Origin: Caulobacter sp. S45
GTDB taxonomy: Bacteria; Pseudomonadota; Alphaproteobacteria; Caulobacterales; Caulobacteraceae
DNA length: 42,803 nucleotides
Direction of reading: 5' to 3'
Assembly (NCBI RefSeq): GCF_903642205.1
Contig: NZ_CAHJWH010000009.1
Location: 1-42,803, forward strand
Shown here: positions 7,197 through 16,748 of the stretch, in pieces
Layout: every line of letters starts with the position of its first letter
Numbering within the stretch: the stretch's first letter is position 1
The notes under the pieces: generated by a model
Database searches by the model: none
What the model was told of the DNA's origin: nothing
Seen by the model: only the letters and a program-made list of their open reading frames with translations
Made by a program: the position numbers and the translations under genes

Positions 7197-9773
7197 ATGC
7201 GCCAAGGCGCCCTGCGCGACCCTGGATCCGGGGGCCCAGCGCCCACCGGGGGTTGGGCGCAGACCTCCTGCAAGGCTCTCCTGCTGGCAGGCGCCGCCGC
7301 CCTCGCCTGCCACAGCACGGCGAACGCGCAACTCCAGGGGACCGTCCGCAGTCGCGCCGCCCCGCCGCCTCTGGCTGACGACGGACTGGGGCCTCGCGAC
7401 CTGCTGCTGGAGGCCGACAGCGTGGCGCAGGACCAGCCGAAGAACCTCGTCACCGCCACCGGTCATGTCCAGGCCCGCTACCAGGGCAAGACGCTGAGGG
7501 CCGACAGCCTGGTCTACAACACGGCGACGGGCGCGGCGCACGCGTTCGGTCACGCGGTGGTGGTCAATCCCGACGGGTCCACCATCTATGGCGACGACGT
7601 CACGCTGGATGACCAGTTCCGCGCCGCCGTCGCTCTGGGCTTCGCGACGCGCCAGGTGGGCAACACCACCTTGACCGCCGGAGTTGCGGTCCGTCGCAAC
7701 GAGACGGTCAACCAGCTGAACAACGCGGTCTACACCGCCTGCAATATCTGCGCCCTGGACGGCCGGCCTACCGCACCCACCTGGTCGATCAGCGCCAGCC
7801 GCATCATCGAGGACCGCCAGAATGGGGTGATATACTACCGCAACGCGGTGATCCGCGTACTCGGCATCCCGATCTTCTATGCGCCAGTGTTCTGGCACCC
7901 GGACCCTACGACGCCGCGCCGCTCAGGCCTGCTGGCGCCCAAGATCGAGTACTCCCGCCGCCGCGGCTTCTCCTACCAGCAGCCGTATCTGTTCGCGGTC
8001 AACCCATCCACAGACTTCGTTGTCTCGCCGCAGATCAACAGCCGGGTTAATCCGTTCCTGAATGTCCGCTATACGGAGCGCTTCTACTCCGGAATGATCG
8101 ACATTCGTGCGGGCTACACCTACTCGAAGGAGTTCAACAACCAGCAGACCTTCGACAACGACACTTCACGCAGCTACATCCTGGCGCGTGGCCTGTTCGA
8201 CGTCACGCCGGACAAGAACTGGGTCTGGGGTTTCGGGGCGGAGCGCACCACCGACCCGACGCTGTTCCAGCGCTATGGCATCACCAACGTCTACACCGAC
8301 CGGGGCCCCTTCCCCGCCGACACCGACCGGCTGATCAGCCAAGTCTACACGGTCCGCGCGGACGACACGTCCTACTTTTCCCTCGCCGCCTTGGACTTCC
8401 AGAGCCTGCGCGCCTACGGGAACGAGACTGCGCCTGGACCCAACAACACGACGATCACATTGCCGCAAGGCATCTTCGAGACCAGCAAGTCCTTCCCAAT
8501 CGTGGGTCCGCTGATCGAGGCCCGCTTCAACCCGACGGACGAGTTCCTGGGTGGCCAGCTCCGGCTTCAGGCCAGCGCGGTGGCGCTGACCCGCAACGAC
8601 CCGGTCCTGTCGGTCTTCGACCCCAATGGCGTTATCGTGCAGGGCCCCCAACTGGAGAACAACAACGGCCAATATGATACGGCCGCCAAACTGTTCGCCA
8701 CGGGCAGCAAGCAGATATCCGCCCTGAGCTACACCGACAGCCGGCGGGCCAGCCTGGGAGGAGATTGGCAAAGCACTTTCACCCTGGATAACGGCATCCG
8801 CATCCAACCCTTCGTGTTCGGACGTGGGGACTTCTACTCCATCACTGACGCCCAGGTGTACAATCCGAACACTGGAAATCTTGATCCTGGCAAGAGCACC
8901 GTGGAGCGGATATCCGGCACGGCGGGAGCGAACCTGAGCTGGCCGTTCATAAAGCCAATCGGTTCCGCCAGCATAGTGCTGGAGCCGCTCGCACAGCTCG
9001 ATGTCTCGCCCGTCTACAAGGTCAACCCCAACATTCCCAACGAGGACAGCGCCTCGTTCGAGTACGACGAGACCAACCTCTTCTCCATAGACCGGTTCTC
9101 CGGTTTCGACCTGCTCGAAGGCGGTCAGCGGATCAATGTCGGCGGCCGCGGCACCATCGACTGGGGCTCGGGCCAGAACGCCAGCCTGCTGGTCGGACGC
9201 ACCTTCCGCGCCCAGGACGACCCGCAGTTCACGACCCTGTCGGGCCTTCAGGGCGCCGACTCCGACTGGGTGGTCGCAGCGACCTCCCAGCCCATCCCCG
9301 GCCTTTCGCTGTTCACCCGCTCCCGGCTCGACAAGGACAGCTTCGCCCTCCACCGCGAGGAAGCCGGGGTGAGCTACGGCAGCTCGGCCTTCTCCGCCTC
9401 CGTCCGCTATGACCTGAACGAGTCGGGGCTTCAGCAGATATCTCCCAACGACACGCTGCTAACCGGCCAGACCGTCGGCGAAACCATCATCGGCCGCACC
9501 GAAGACATCCAGGTCGGCGGCTTCCTCTTCTTCACCCGGCACTGGGGCGTGAGCGCCAATGTGTCACGGGACCTGCAGCAGAACCTGTTCCCCATCGCCC
9601 AGGTGGGTTTGATATATGACAACGAATGCGTTCGCGTCGATGTACTCTACACCCGCGATGAGACATACGGGAACGTAATCGGCAATTCGAATAGCATCAC
9701 CTTTAGGATCAGCCTGTCGACCCTTGGCGGCACCGCCCCGCTGGCGCCCACAAACAGCCGCGGATCGAGGTGA
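7197..9773 (+). CDS. lptD: LPS-assembly outer-membrane protein LptD
   Basis: The outer-membrane translocon that inserts lipopolysaccharide into the outer leaflet with LptE. From the ATG at 7197 the protein is 858 aa. It has a hydrophobic signal segment (CKALLLAGAAALA) ending near STANAQ. An OstA/LptA-like beta-taco domain follows (LLLEADSVAQDQPKNLVTATG onward), then a long C-terminal barrel rich in alternating aromatic residues. The IYYRNAVIRVLGIPIFYAPVFWHPDP segment is strongly conserved in LptD. Cysteines occur in TACNICALDG and NECVRVDVL, the latter near the C-terminus, and could pair. The open frame extends to 7077 through a tandem repeat; I consider that part untranslated. The gene sits between lptG and surA, matching the LptD assembly pathway. 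Confidence 0.93.
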   Translation: MRQGALRDPGSGGPAPTGGWAQTSCKALLLAGAAALACHSTANAQLQGTVRSRAAPPPLADDGLGPRDLLLEADSVAQDQPKNLVTATGHVQARYQGKTLRADSLVYNTATGAAHAFGHAVVVNPDGSTIYGDDVTLDDQFRAAVALGFATRQVGNTTLTAGVAVRRNETVNQLNNAVYTACNICALDGRPTAPTWSISASRIIEDRQNGVIYYRNAVIRVLGIPIFYAPVFWHPDPTTPRRSGLLAPKIEYSRRRGFSYQQPYLFAVNPSTDFVVSPQINSRVNPFLNVRYTERFYSGMIDIRAGYTYSKEFNNQQTFDNDTSRSYILARGLFDVTPDKNWVWGFGAERTTDPTLFQRYGITNVYTDRGPFPADTDRLISQVYTVRADDTSYFSLAALDFQSLRAYGNETAPGPNNTTITLPQGIFETSKSFPIVGPLIEARFNPTDEFLGGQLRLQASAVALTRNDPVLSVFDPNGVIVQGPQLENNNGQYDTAAKLFATGSKQISALSYTDSRRASLGGDWQSTFTLDNGIRIQPFVFGRGDFYSITDAQVYNPNTGNLDPGKSTVERISGTAGANLSWPFIKPIGSASIVLEPLAQLDVSPVYKVNPNIPNEDSASFEYDETNLFSIDRFSGFDLLEGGQRINVGGRGTIDWGSGQNASLLVGRTFRAQDDPQFTTLSGLQGADSDWVVAATSQPIPGLSLFTRSRLDKDSFALHREEAGVSYGSSAFSASVRYDLNESGLQQISPNDTLLTGQTVGETIIGRTEDIQVGGFLFFTRHWGVSANVSRDLQQNLFPIAQVGLIYDNECVRVDVLYTRDETYGNVIGNSNSITFRISLSTLGGTAPLAPTNSRGSR

Positions 9774-9801
9774 TAAGAGCAAGTTCCGAGGGAATGGCCT
9801 G

Positions 9802-11148
9802 ATGAGTATCTTGCGTAGTCTCCCCTGTAGCCTCCTGGCGGCGTCCATCGCCCTCTGCGCGTCGGGCGCCGCGTCCGGCCAGGGGATAAATCTCGGCATG
9901 GCGCCGGCAGTGGTCGACCCCGTGACCGCCAAGCCCGCCGAAAAGCCGCACCTCAGCGAAAGCGTGGCGGCGCTGGTCAACGACGATCCGATCTCCTCCT
10001 ATGACCTGCGCCAGCGGATGCGCCTGCTGGTGGCGACCAGCGGTGTTCAGCCCAGCGAGGACAACCTGCCCCAGATCGAGCGCGAGGCCTTGCGGGGGCT
10101 GGTGGACGAGCGGCTGGAAATGCAGGAAGTCAAGTCCATCGAGGTCAAGCAGAAGGACCTGAAGCTCGAACCCGCTGATGATGAGGTGGACGAAACCATC
10201 GCGGAGATGGCCAAACAATCAGGGATTTCCCGCGATCAGCTCTTGAAGACGCTGAAGAGCGACGGCGTCGACGCGCGCACGCTGCGCCAGCAGATCACCG
10301 CCCAGATGAGCTGGAACCACTACATCAGCGCACGCTTCCGAGACGCCGTGGTAATCGCCGACAATCAGGTGCGCAGCGCGATGGATCAGGCCAACGCCGC
10401 CTCGCTAAAGCCCCAGTACGACCTGAGCGAGATCTTTCTCGACGCCTCCCACGTCGGTGGTCAGCAGGCCGCCGAGGATGGGGCCCACCAGCTCGTGCTC
10501 CAGATGCAGGCTGGGGCGCCCTTCGGCTCGGTGGCCCGGCAGTTCTCCGCCCTCCCGACCGCCGCCAACGGCGGCGACGCCGGATGGGTCGTGGACACCG
10601 ACCTAAAGCCGGAGATTCGCACGGCGGTGGAGCAGATGAAGCCGGGAGACCTGTCCCAGCCCATCGTCACGTCGAACGGCGTATACATCGTCCTGCTGCG
10701 CCAGAAGAAGGCCGGCTCCGGCGACGAGGTGGTGGCGCTGAAGCAGGTGGCGGTCAGCCTTCGTCCCGATGCACCGGCGACGGAGGTGGCCCTGGCCCAG
10801 ACCAAGCTCACCCGTCTGCGCCGTCACATCACCGGCTGTGATGCGCTCGAGGACCAGACCGCCAAGACCGCCGGCGTCCTGACCGCCGATCTTGGCGAGA
10901 CGGAGCTGAAGGACCTGCGACCCGCCTTCCGCGACTCGGTTGCAAAGCTGAAGGTGAATGAGGTCAGCCAGCCGATCCGCACGGATGTGGGGCTCCACCT
11001 GATCACCGTCTGCGCCCGCCACGCCACCGGCGTCTCTGGCGTGACCCGCACCGACATCACCGACAAGATCCGCGGTGAGCAGCTGTCCATGTTCGCCCGC
11101 CGTTACCTTCGCGACCTTCGGAACTCGGCCGAAATCGAGACGCGATGA
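9802..11148 (+). CDS. surA: Periplasmic chaperone / peptidyl-prolyl isomerase SurA
   Basis: A 448-aa periplasmic chaperone that helps outer-membrane proteins, including LptD, to fold. A signal peptide runs over about 1-27 (SLLAASIALCASGAASGQ). A SurA N-terminal domain follows (SVAALVNDDPISSYDLRQRM, then helices to about 190). A parvulin rotamase domain spans roughly 205-310 (LSEIFLDA ... GGDAGWV ... LSQPIVTSNGVYIVLL), and a second, weaker parvulin-like part follows (LNVNEVSQPIRTDVG-type region near 390-410). The ATG at 9802 is chosen because the frame upstream overlaps lptD. The stop codon overlaps the pdxA start as ATGA. Confidence 0.92.
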   Translation: MSILRSLPCSLLAASIALCASGAASGQGINLGMAPAVVDPVTAKPAEKPHLSESVAALVNDDPISSYDLRQRMRLLVATSGVQPSEDNLPQIEREALRGLVDERLEMQEVKSIEVKQKDLKLEPADDEVDETIAEMAKQSGISRDQLLKTLKSDGVDARTLRQQITAQMSWNHYISARFRDAVVIADNQVRSAMDQANAASLKPQYDLSEIFLDASHVGGQQAAEDGAHQLVLQMQAGAPFGSVARQFSALPTAANGGDAGWVVDTDLKPEIRTAVEQMKPGDLSQPIVTSNGVYIVLLRQKKAGSGDEVVALKQVAVSLRPDAPATEVALAQTKLTRLRRHITGCDALEDQTAKTAGVLTADLGETELKDLRPAFRDSVAKLKVNEVSQPIRTDVGLHLITVCARHATGVSGVTRTDITDKIRGEQLSMFARRYLRDLRNSAEIETR

Positions 11149-12185
11149 ACCTGTCCCCCGCCAAGCCGCGTCCCCTGGCGCTCAGCCTTGGCGATCCGGC
11201 GGGAATAGGACCTGAGATCATCGTCAAGGCCTGGACGGCGCTCCGGCGCACGGGCCCGAGCTTCGTCGTGGTGGGCGACTACGACGCCCTGGTCGCCGCG
11301 TCGCCAGGGGCGGGCGCGGCGGGTGTGCGGCGGGTCGGGGCCCCGGACGAAGCCCCGGACATCTTTCCCGAAGCGCTTCCTGTCCTGGACCTGCCGCTCC
11401 TCAACCCGGTGGTGTCCGGCAAGCCTTCGCCGCGCTACGCCGCGGGCATCCTGCGCTGGATCGAGACGGGCGCGGGCCTCAGCCTTTCAGGCGCGGTCTG
11501 CGGCCTGGTCACAGCGCCCATCGCCAAGAAGCCGCTCTATGACGCCGGCTTCAATTTTCCCGGCCATACGGAGTTCCTGGCCGAGCTGACGGCGGGAGCC
11601 AGCTTCTCCGGCGTGCGAGGCCCGGTGATGATGCTCGCGACCCCGAGCCTTCGCACCGTGCTCGTCACCATCCACCTGTCGCTGGCGGACTCCATCCGCG
11701 CGCTCACCATCGAGAGGATCGTGGACACGGGCCGGGTCGCCGCTTCCGCCCTCATCCAGGACTTCGGCATTCCCTATCCGCGCCTGGCGCTGGCCGCGCT
11801 CAACCCGCACGCCGGCGAGACAGGTGCGCTCGGGCGGGAGGAGGCCGAGATCATCAATCCGGCGGCCGCGCGCCTTCGCGCCCTTGGGATCGCCTGCAGC
11901 GACGCCTCGCCGGCCGACACCCTGTTCCATACCGAGGCGCGCGCCCGCTACGACGCAGTGATCTGCCTCTACCACGACCAGGCGCTGATCCCGGTCAAGA
12001 CGCTCGACTTCTGGGGTGGGGTGAACATCACCCTCGGCCTACCGATCGTGCGGACCTCGCCCGATCACGGGGTCGGCTACGACATCGCCGGCCGGGGCTT
12101 GGCGCGGCCCGACAGCCTGATCGCCGCCATCCGTGCGGCCTCCCATATCGCCGCCCAGCGCACCCGGGCGGGGGTCGCCCCCTGA
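11145..12185 (+). CDS. pdxA: 4-hydroxythreonine-4-phosphate dehydrogenase
   Basis: PdxA oxidises 4-phosphohydroxy-L-threonine with NAD(P) on the way to pyridoxal phosphate. The 346-aa protein begins with the typical LALSLGDPAGIGPEII. Metal-binding histidines appear in FPGHTEFLAE, ALNPHAGE and LYHDQALIPVK, and the C-terminus carries RTSPDHGVGYDIAG. It starts within the surA stop (ATGA), indicating translational coupling. The surA-pdxA-rsmA order is widely conserved in proteobacteria. The 3' end is followed 19 bp later by the rsmA start. Confidence 0.96.
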   Translation: MNLSPAKPRPLALSLGDPAGIGPEIIVKAWTALRRTGPSFVVVGDYDALVAASPGAGAAGVRRVGAPDEAPDIFPEALPVLDLPLLNPVVSGKPSPRYAAGILRWIETGAGLSLSGAVCGLVTAPIAKKPLYDAGFNFPGHTEFLAELTAGASFSGVRGPVMMLATPSLRTVLVTIHLSLADSIRALTIERIVDTGRVAASALIQDFGIPYPRLALAALNPHAGETGALGREEAEIINPAAARLRALGIACSDASPADTLFHTEARARYDAVICLYHDQALIPVKTLDFWGGVNITLGLPIVRTSPDHGVGYDIAGRGLARPDSLIAAIRAASHIAAQRTRAGVAP

Positions 12186-12204
12186 CCTCCAGGTCGAAGG
12201 CCCC

Positions 12205-13053
12205 GTGACCCTTGCTGACCTGCCGACACTGAGGGCCGGTCTCGCCGAGCGCGGGCTCATCGCGGACAAGAGGTTCGGTCAGCATTTCCTGCTGGACCTG
12301 AACGTCACCCGCAAGATCGCCCGCCTCGCCGGTCCGCTCGAGGGCGCGGCCGTGCTGGAGATCGGCCCCGGCCCGGGCGGCCTGACCCGCGCGCTGCTGG
12401 AGGAGGGCGCCGCCAAGGTCGTGGCGGTGGAGCGCGACAGACGCTTCATCGACCTCCTGGGAGATGTCGCCGCCGCCGCGGCCGGTCGGCTGGTTATCGT
12501 CGAGGCCGACGCGCTGGCCGTGGATCAGGCCGTGTTGATGCGCGAACACGCCGCCGGGCTGGCGACCTGCGTGGTGGCGAACCTCCCCTACAATATCGCC
12601 ACCCCCCTGCTCATCGGCTGGCTGACCGGCGGTTTCCGGCCGGCGTCCATGACGCTGATGTTCCAGAGGGAGGTCGCCGACAGGATCGCGGCGACCTGCG
12701 GAGCGCAGGCCTACGGCCGCCTGTCCGTGCTCGCCCAGTCACTGACGCAGGCCGAAGTGGTGATGCGCCTGCCGGCCCGCGCCTTCACACCGCCCCCCAA
12801 GGTCGACTCCGCGGTCGTGCGCCTGGATCGCCACCCGGACGGGCCAGACCCATCCCAGACGGCGCAGCTGGAGCTGATCACCCGCCACGCATTCGGCCAG
12901 CGCCGCAAGATGCTTCGGTCCAGCCTCAAGGCCCTCGGAGGGGAGGCCCTGCTGACGGCGGCGGGCGTGGACCCGAACGCACGGGCCGAGACGGTGACGG
13001 TCCAGCAGTTCCAGGCCTTGGCGCAGCAATTGGCGGTCCGTGGCGGAGTCTAG
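12205..13053 (+). CDS. rsmA: 16S rRNA (adenine(1518)-N6/adenine(1519)-N6)-dimethyltransferase
   Basis: RsmA (KsgA) dimethylates two adjacent adenines in the 3' hairpin of 16S rRNA and acts as a checkpoint in 30S maturation. The SAM-binding motif VLEIGPGPGGLTRALLEEGA, the acidic VVAVERD and the catalytic motif NLPYNIATPLL are all present. The C-terminal domain has FTPPPKVDSAVVRL and AFGQRRKMLRSSLK. I chose the GTG at 12205, preceded by GAAGG, giving 282 aa; the frame is open upstream, but only over the pdxA 3' end. Its stop nearly abuts the convergent GNAT gene. Confidence 0.95.
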   Translation: MTLADLPTLRAGLAERGLIADKRFGQHFLLDLNVTRKIARLAGPLEGAAVLEIGPGPGGLTRALLEEGAAKVVAVERDRRFIDLLGDVAAAAAGRLVIVEADALAVDQAVLMREHAAGLATCVVANLPYNIATPLLIGWLTGGFRPASMTLMFQREVADRIAATCGAQAYGRLSVLAQSLTQAEVVMRLPARAFTPPPKVDSAVVRLDRHPDGPDPSQTAQLELITRHAFGQRRKMLRSSLKALGGEALLTAAGVDPNARAETVTVQQFQALAQQLAVRGGV

Positions 13054-13056
13054 CGA

Positions 13057-13683
13057 CTATCGCGGGCGCGTAAGCTGCCAAGTCAGGTGCGAGCGCACGG
13101 CCGGCCACTCCGAAGCGGTGATGCTGTAGACGCAGGTGTCGCGAAGCGTGCCGTCCTCGGCGCGCCGGTGGCAGCGCAGCACGCCATCCAGCTTGGCGCC
13201 CAGCCGTTCGATGGCGCGCCGGCTCTGCTGGTTCAGGACGTGGGTGCGGAGCTCCACGGCCAGGCAGTCAAGCTCTTCGAAGGCGCGGGTCAGAAGCAGC
13301 AGCTTGGCTTCGGTGTTCAGCGGCGTGCGCTGGACGGCGCGGGCGTACCAGGTGGACCCGATCTCCAGGCGCGGTCCGCCCGCATCGATGTTCAGGAAGT
13401 TTGTCATACCCACGATCCGGCCCGTCTGGCGATCCACGACGCAGAACGGAGCCATGGAGCCCGCCGCCTGCAGCGCGAGGCGGCGGCTGATCTCGGCCCG
13501 CATGCCCCCGGGCGTCGGCACGCTGGTGTACCAGAGGGTCCACAGGTCGCCGTCCTCAACCGCCGCGACCAGTCCGTCATGCTGATCCAGAGACAGGGGC
13601 TTGAGCTGGACGTGGACGCCCGTGAGGGTCGCCGGACAGGCGGGCTGCCGGCTTTCGGCTGACGCTTCGCGCTCCAGGGTCAC
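13057..13683 (-). CDS. GNAT-family N-acetyltransferase (RimJ/RimL-like)
   Basis: A 208-aa acetyl-CoA-dependent acetyltransferase of the RimJ/RimL-like group. Segments such as FCVVDRQTGRIVGMTNFLNID, the LEIGSTWYARAVQRTPLNTEAKLLLLTRAFE core and a C-terminal NQQSRRAIERLGAKLDGVLR are recognisable. The Gln-Ser-Arg-Arg-Ala-Ile stretch is the usual end of the GNAT fold. The substrate cannot be inferred; relatives are annotated as protein or small-molecule acetyltransferases. The GTG start overlaps the gmk stop codon by four bases (GTGA), so it is probably translated with gmk at the end of the fab-mltG-gmk transcript. Confidence 0.82.
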   Translation of the reverse strand: MTLEREASAESRQPACPATLTGVHVQLKPLSLDQHDGLVAAVEDGDLWTLWYTSVPTPGGMRAEISRRLALQAAGSMAPFCVVDRQTGRIVGMTNFLNIDAGGPRLEIGSTWYARAVQRTPLNTEAKLLLLTRAFEELDCLAVELRTHVLNQQSRRAIERLGAKLDGVLRCHRRAEDGTLRDTCVYSITASEWPAVRSHLTWQLTRPR

Positions 13684-14333
13684 GGTTCGGCGGACTCCAG
13701 CAGCCCCGTCACGAAGCCGCTCAGCCAGGGGTTCCGGGCCCGCTTCAGCCGCTCGGCGTGGTAGATGTGGGCGAGGTCGGCATAGGCTTGGTCGAAGTCG
13801 TCGTTGACCAGGACGTAGTCGTAGGCGGACCAGCGGGCGATCTCGCCGGGTGCGCGGGCCAGGCGGCGCTCGATCACCTCCGCGCCGTCCTGAGCCCGGG
13901 CGAAGAGACGCCGGCGCAGGTCAGCCATGGTGGGCGGCAGGACGAAGACCCGCACCACGTCGGCTGGGGCCCCGGCCGCCACCTGCTCGGCGCCCTGCCA
14001 GTCGATGTCGAAGAGGACGTCGCGCCCGGCCTCCAGCGCCGCCAGCACCGGCGCGCGGGGCGTGCCGTAGCGATGGTCGTGCACCTCCGCCCATTCCAGG
14101 AAGGCGGCCTCGGCCACCATGGCGTCGAAGGCCGGGCGGCCGACGAAGGCGTATTCCCGCCCCTCCTGCTCGCCCGGGCGGGGGCTGCGGGTGGTGCACG
14201 AGACCGACAGCTTAAGCTCCGCATGGTCGGCCACCAGGCGGCGGGAGAGCGAGGTCTTGCCGGCGCCGGAGGGGCTGGAGAGCACCAGCATCAGCCCGCG
14301 CCGCGGCGCGCCGTGGGGGCGAGGCGCGTTCAA
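13680..14333 (-). CDS. gmk: Guanylate kinase
   Basis: Phosphorylates GMP to GDP with ATP. The P-loop SSPSGAGKTSL and the GMP-binding SCTTRSPRPGEQEGREYAFV are plain, as is the later VLFDIDWQGAEQV. The start is ambiguous. A TTG at 14331-14333, 4 nt after the mltG stop, gives LNAPRPHGAPRRGLMLVLSS and a 217-aa protein. The in-frame ATG at 14291 would remove 14 residues and leave the P-loop only a few residues from the N-terminus. I favour TTG because related proteins carry such a short Arg-rich lead, but the evidence is modest. The longer frame upstream lies inside mltG and is not coding. Confidence 0.92.
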   Translation of the reverse strand: MNAPRPHGAPRRGLMLVLSSPSGAGKTSLSRRLVADHAELKLSVSCTTRSPRPGEQEGREYAFVGRPAFDAMVAEAAFLEWAEVHDHRYGTPRAPVLAALEAGRDVLFDIDWQGAEQVAAGAPADVVRVFVLPPTMADLRRRLFARAQDGAEVIERRLARAPGEIARWSAYDYVLVNDDFDQAYADLAHIYHAERLKRARNPWLSGFVTGLLESAEP

Positions 14334-14337
14334 GGGC

Positions 14338-15450
14338 TCAGCGGTGCTCGAGGGGGGTGAAGGAGCGGGCGGCCGAACCGCCGCCCGGCGGGATGGGCGC
14401 GCCGGCCAGCGCCTGGTGCTCGGCCTGAGCGTGCTCGAAGACCCGCCAGCGGGCGACGTTCTTCTCGTGCTCCGCCAGTGATCGGGCGAAGACATGGCCG
14501 CCGCCGCCATCGGCGACGAAGTAGAGGTCGGCGCTGGACGACGGATCGAGCACGGCCGCCAGGGAGGCGCGGCCGGGATTGTCGATGGGCGTCGGCGGCA
14601 GGCCCGCGTTGAGGTAGGTGTTGTAGGGACCGGGGGCGGCGAGTTCCGACACCCGGAGGCCATGACCCAGCGGCCCCGCCCCGCTGGTCAGCCCGTAGAT
14701 CACCGTGGGATCCGCCTCCAGCTTCACCCCCTGGCGCAGGCGGTTGATGTAGACCGAGGCCACGTGGGGCCGCTCGGCCGCCAGGGCGGTCTCCTTCTCC
14801 ACGATCGAGGCCAGGATGACGGCTTGGTCCGCGTCGGCGAAGGGCAGGCCGGGCTGGCGGCTGGCCCAGAGCGTGGCCAGCAGCCGCTCGCGGTCGTCGA
14901 TCATCCGCTTCAGCAGGCTGGCGCGCGATTGGCCGCGGACCACCTCGTAGGTTTCCGGCAGCAGCGAGCCTTCGGGCGGGAGCGGCGCAGGCCCCGTCAG
15001 CACATCGCTCCGGTCCAACACGTCCACAGCCTGCCGCGAGGACAGGCCTTCGGGGATGGTGATGCGATGGTGCACCACGAGACCTCGGCGCAGGCGGGCG
15101 ATCACGTCCCGCAGCGAGGCCCGGGACGGGAAGGCGTATTCGCCCGCCCGCATATGGCGCGCCGCTCCGGTGACCTGGGCGGCTGCGAGGAAGAGGGGCG
15201 CGGAGCGGATCACGCCGGCCTGCCTCAGGCTGGCCCCGATCTCGGCCACACCGGCGCCTTTACGGAGGATGACCGTGGTAGACACCCCGCTACGGGCTCT
15301 CGGACCTGCGCCGTTGTAGATCCAGAGGCTGAGGCCTGCCAGCAGCACCATGACCAACGCAAGGGTGGCGAGCGCACCCGCCACGCCCGCGAAAAGAGGC
15401 CGGCCGCGCGCGGCTGGAGACGATCCCGTGCGGCGCGGGCCGCGGCTCAC
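14338..15450 (-). CDS. mltG: Endolytic peptidoglycan transglycosylase MltG
   Basis: A membrane-anchored YceG-family lytic transglycosylase that cleaves nascent glycan strands and is thought to terminate their growth. One transmembrane helix lies at about 20-45 after an Arg-rich cytosolic tail. A LysM-like region follows (VILRKGAGVAEIGASLRQAGV). The catalytic segment is LASIVEKETA, with E218 the likely catalytic acid, followed by ERPHVASVYINRL and LPPTPIDNPG. The length of 370 aa is normal. The GTG start overlaps the fabF stop (GTGA). Association with fabF and gmk is common; pabC, often present in this cluster in other bacteria, is absent. Confidence 0.94.
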   Translation of the reverse strand: MSRGPRRTGSSPAARGRPLFAGVAGALATLALVMVLLAGLSLWIYNGAGPRARSGVSTTVILRKGAGVAEIGASLRQAGVIRSAPLFLAAAQVTGAARHMRAGEYAFPSRASLRDVIARLRRGLVVHHRITIPEGLSSRQAVDVLDRSDVLTGPAPLPPEGSLLPETYEVVRGQSRASLLKRMIDDRERLLATLWASRQPGLPFADADQAVILASIVEKETALAAERPHVASVYINRLRQGVKLEADPTVIYGLTSGAGPLGHGLRVSELAAPGPYNTYLNAGLPPTPIDNPGRASLAAVLDPSSSADLYFVADGGGGHVFARSLAEHEKNVARWRVFEHAQAEHQALAGAPIPPGGGSAARSFTPLEHR

Positions 15451-16730
15451 GGGACCTTGGCGAGCACGAGCGAGGCGTTGGTGCCGCCGAACCCGAAACT
15501 GTTGGACAGGGCCACATCGATCTTCATCGGCTTGGCGTGGTGCGGCACGAGGTCGAGCTTCGTCTCCACCGACGGATTGTCCAGGTTGATGGTCGGCGGC
15601 GCGATCTGGTCGCGGATGGCCAGCGCAGTGAAGGCCGCCTCCACCGATCCGGCCGCACCCAGCAAGTGACCGGTGGCGGACTTGGTAGAGGACATGGTCT
15701 TGCCTCCTGCGCGGTCGCCCAGCAGCCGCTCGATGGCGCCCAGCTCGATCTCGTCGCCAAGGGGCGTCGAGGTGCCGTGGGCGTTGATGTAGTCGATCTG
15801 GTCGGGTGTGACGCCGGCGTCCTTCATCGAAGCCTGCATGGCCCGGAACCCGCCGTTGCCGTCAGCGGCGGGCGCAGTGATGTGATGGGCGTCGCCGGAC
15901 AGGCCGTAGCCGATCACCTCAGCGTAGATCTTGGCGCCTCGCGCCTTGGCGTGCTCGAAGTCCTCGAGCACCAGGACACCCGCGCCTTCGCCCATCACAA
16001 AGCCGTCGCGGTCCCTGTCGTAGGGACGCGAGCCCTTCTCCGGCGAGTCGTTGAAGTTGGTGGAGAGCGCCCGGCAGGCGATGAAGCCGGCGATACCGAG
16101 CTTGCAGACCGCCGCCTCCGCTCCGCCCGCCACCATCACGTCGGCGTCGCCGTATTTGATCAGGCGCGCGGCGTCGCCGATCGCGTGGGCGCCCGTGGCG
16201 CAGGCGGTGACCACTGCGTGATTAGGTCCCTGGTAGCCGTAGCGGATGGAGACATGCCCGGACGCCAGGTTGATCAAGGCCGAGGGGATGAAGAAAGGGC
16301 TGACCCGGCGCGGCCCCTTGGCCTCAAGCTCCAGGGTCGTCTCGGCGATCTTGTTCAGGCCGCCGATGCCGGAACCCAGGATCACGCCCGTGCGCAACTT
16401 CTCCTCGTCGGACGGCTCGGTCCAACCTGCATCCTTCACCGCCTCGTCGGCGGCGGCGATGGCATAGAGGATGAAGTCGTCGATCTTGCGTTGGTCCTTC
16501 GGCGGCAAGACCTTGTCCGGGTCAAAGGAACCCTCGACACCGGGGCCGCCACCGCCGCGCCCGTTGACGCGGGGGACCTCGCACGCGATCTGGCAGGCAT
16601 AGCCCTGCGGGTCGAAAGCCGTGATCCGGTTGGCCCCGGACTTTCCGGCCAGGATCGCCTTCCAGCTGACTTCCGTGCCCCAGCCCAGCGGAGTGACGAG
16701 CCCGATCCCGGTAATGACGACGCGACGCAT
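15447..16730 (-). CDS. fabF: 3-oxoacyl-[acyl-carrier-protein] synthase II
   Basis: KAS II performs the condensation step of fatty-acid elongation, adding malonyl-ACP to acyl-ACP. The 427-aa protein starts MRRVVITGIGLVTPLGWG. The active-site Cys is in VVTACATGAHAIGDA, and the two catalytic histidines are in NAHGTSTPLGD and SATGHLLGAAGS; the C-terminal SNSFGFGGTNASLVL is also canonical. A short Gly-rich insertion (RGGGGPGVEGS) near residue 57 is slightly unusual. It follows acpP after about 100 bp that contain a long inverted repeat. Confidence 0.97.
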   Translation of the reverse strand: MRRVVITGIGLVTPLGWGTEVSWKAILAGKSGANRITAFDPQGYACQIACEVPRVNGRGGGGPGVEGSFDPDKVLPPKDQRKIDDFILYAIAAADEAVKDAGWTEPSDEEKLRTGVILGSGIGGLNKIAETTLELEAKGPRRVSPFFIPSALINLASGHVSIRYGYQGPNHAVVTACATGAHAIGDAARLIKYGDADVMVAGGAEAAVCKLGIAGFIACRALSTNFNDSPEKGSRPYDRDRDGFVMGEGAGVLVLEDFEHAKARGAKIYAEVIGYGLSGDAHHITAPAADGNGGFRAMQASMKDAGVTPDQIDYINAHGTSTPLGDEIELGAIERLLGDRAGGKTMSSTKSATGHLLGAAGSVEAAFTALAIRDQIAPPTINLDNPSVETKLDLVPHHAKPMKIDVALSNSFGFGGTNASLVLAKVP

Positions 16731-16748
16731 GCGATCCGCTGACCCTCG

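Noticed and set aside
15537-16742. A 401-codon plus-strand frame antisense to fabF, and similar long frames opposite pepA, lptD and the PEPC-like gene
   Set aside because: They coincide exactly with well-identified genes on the other strand and have no ribosome sites or recognisable domains.
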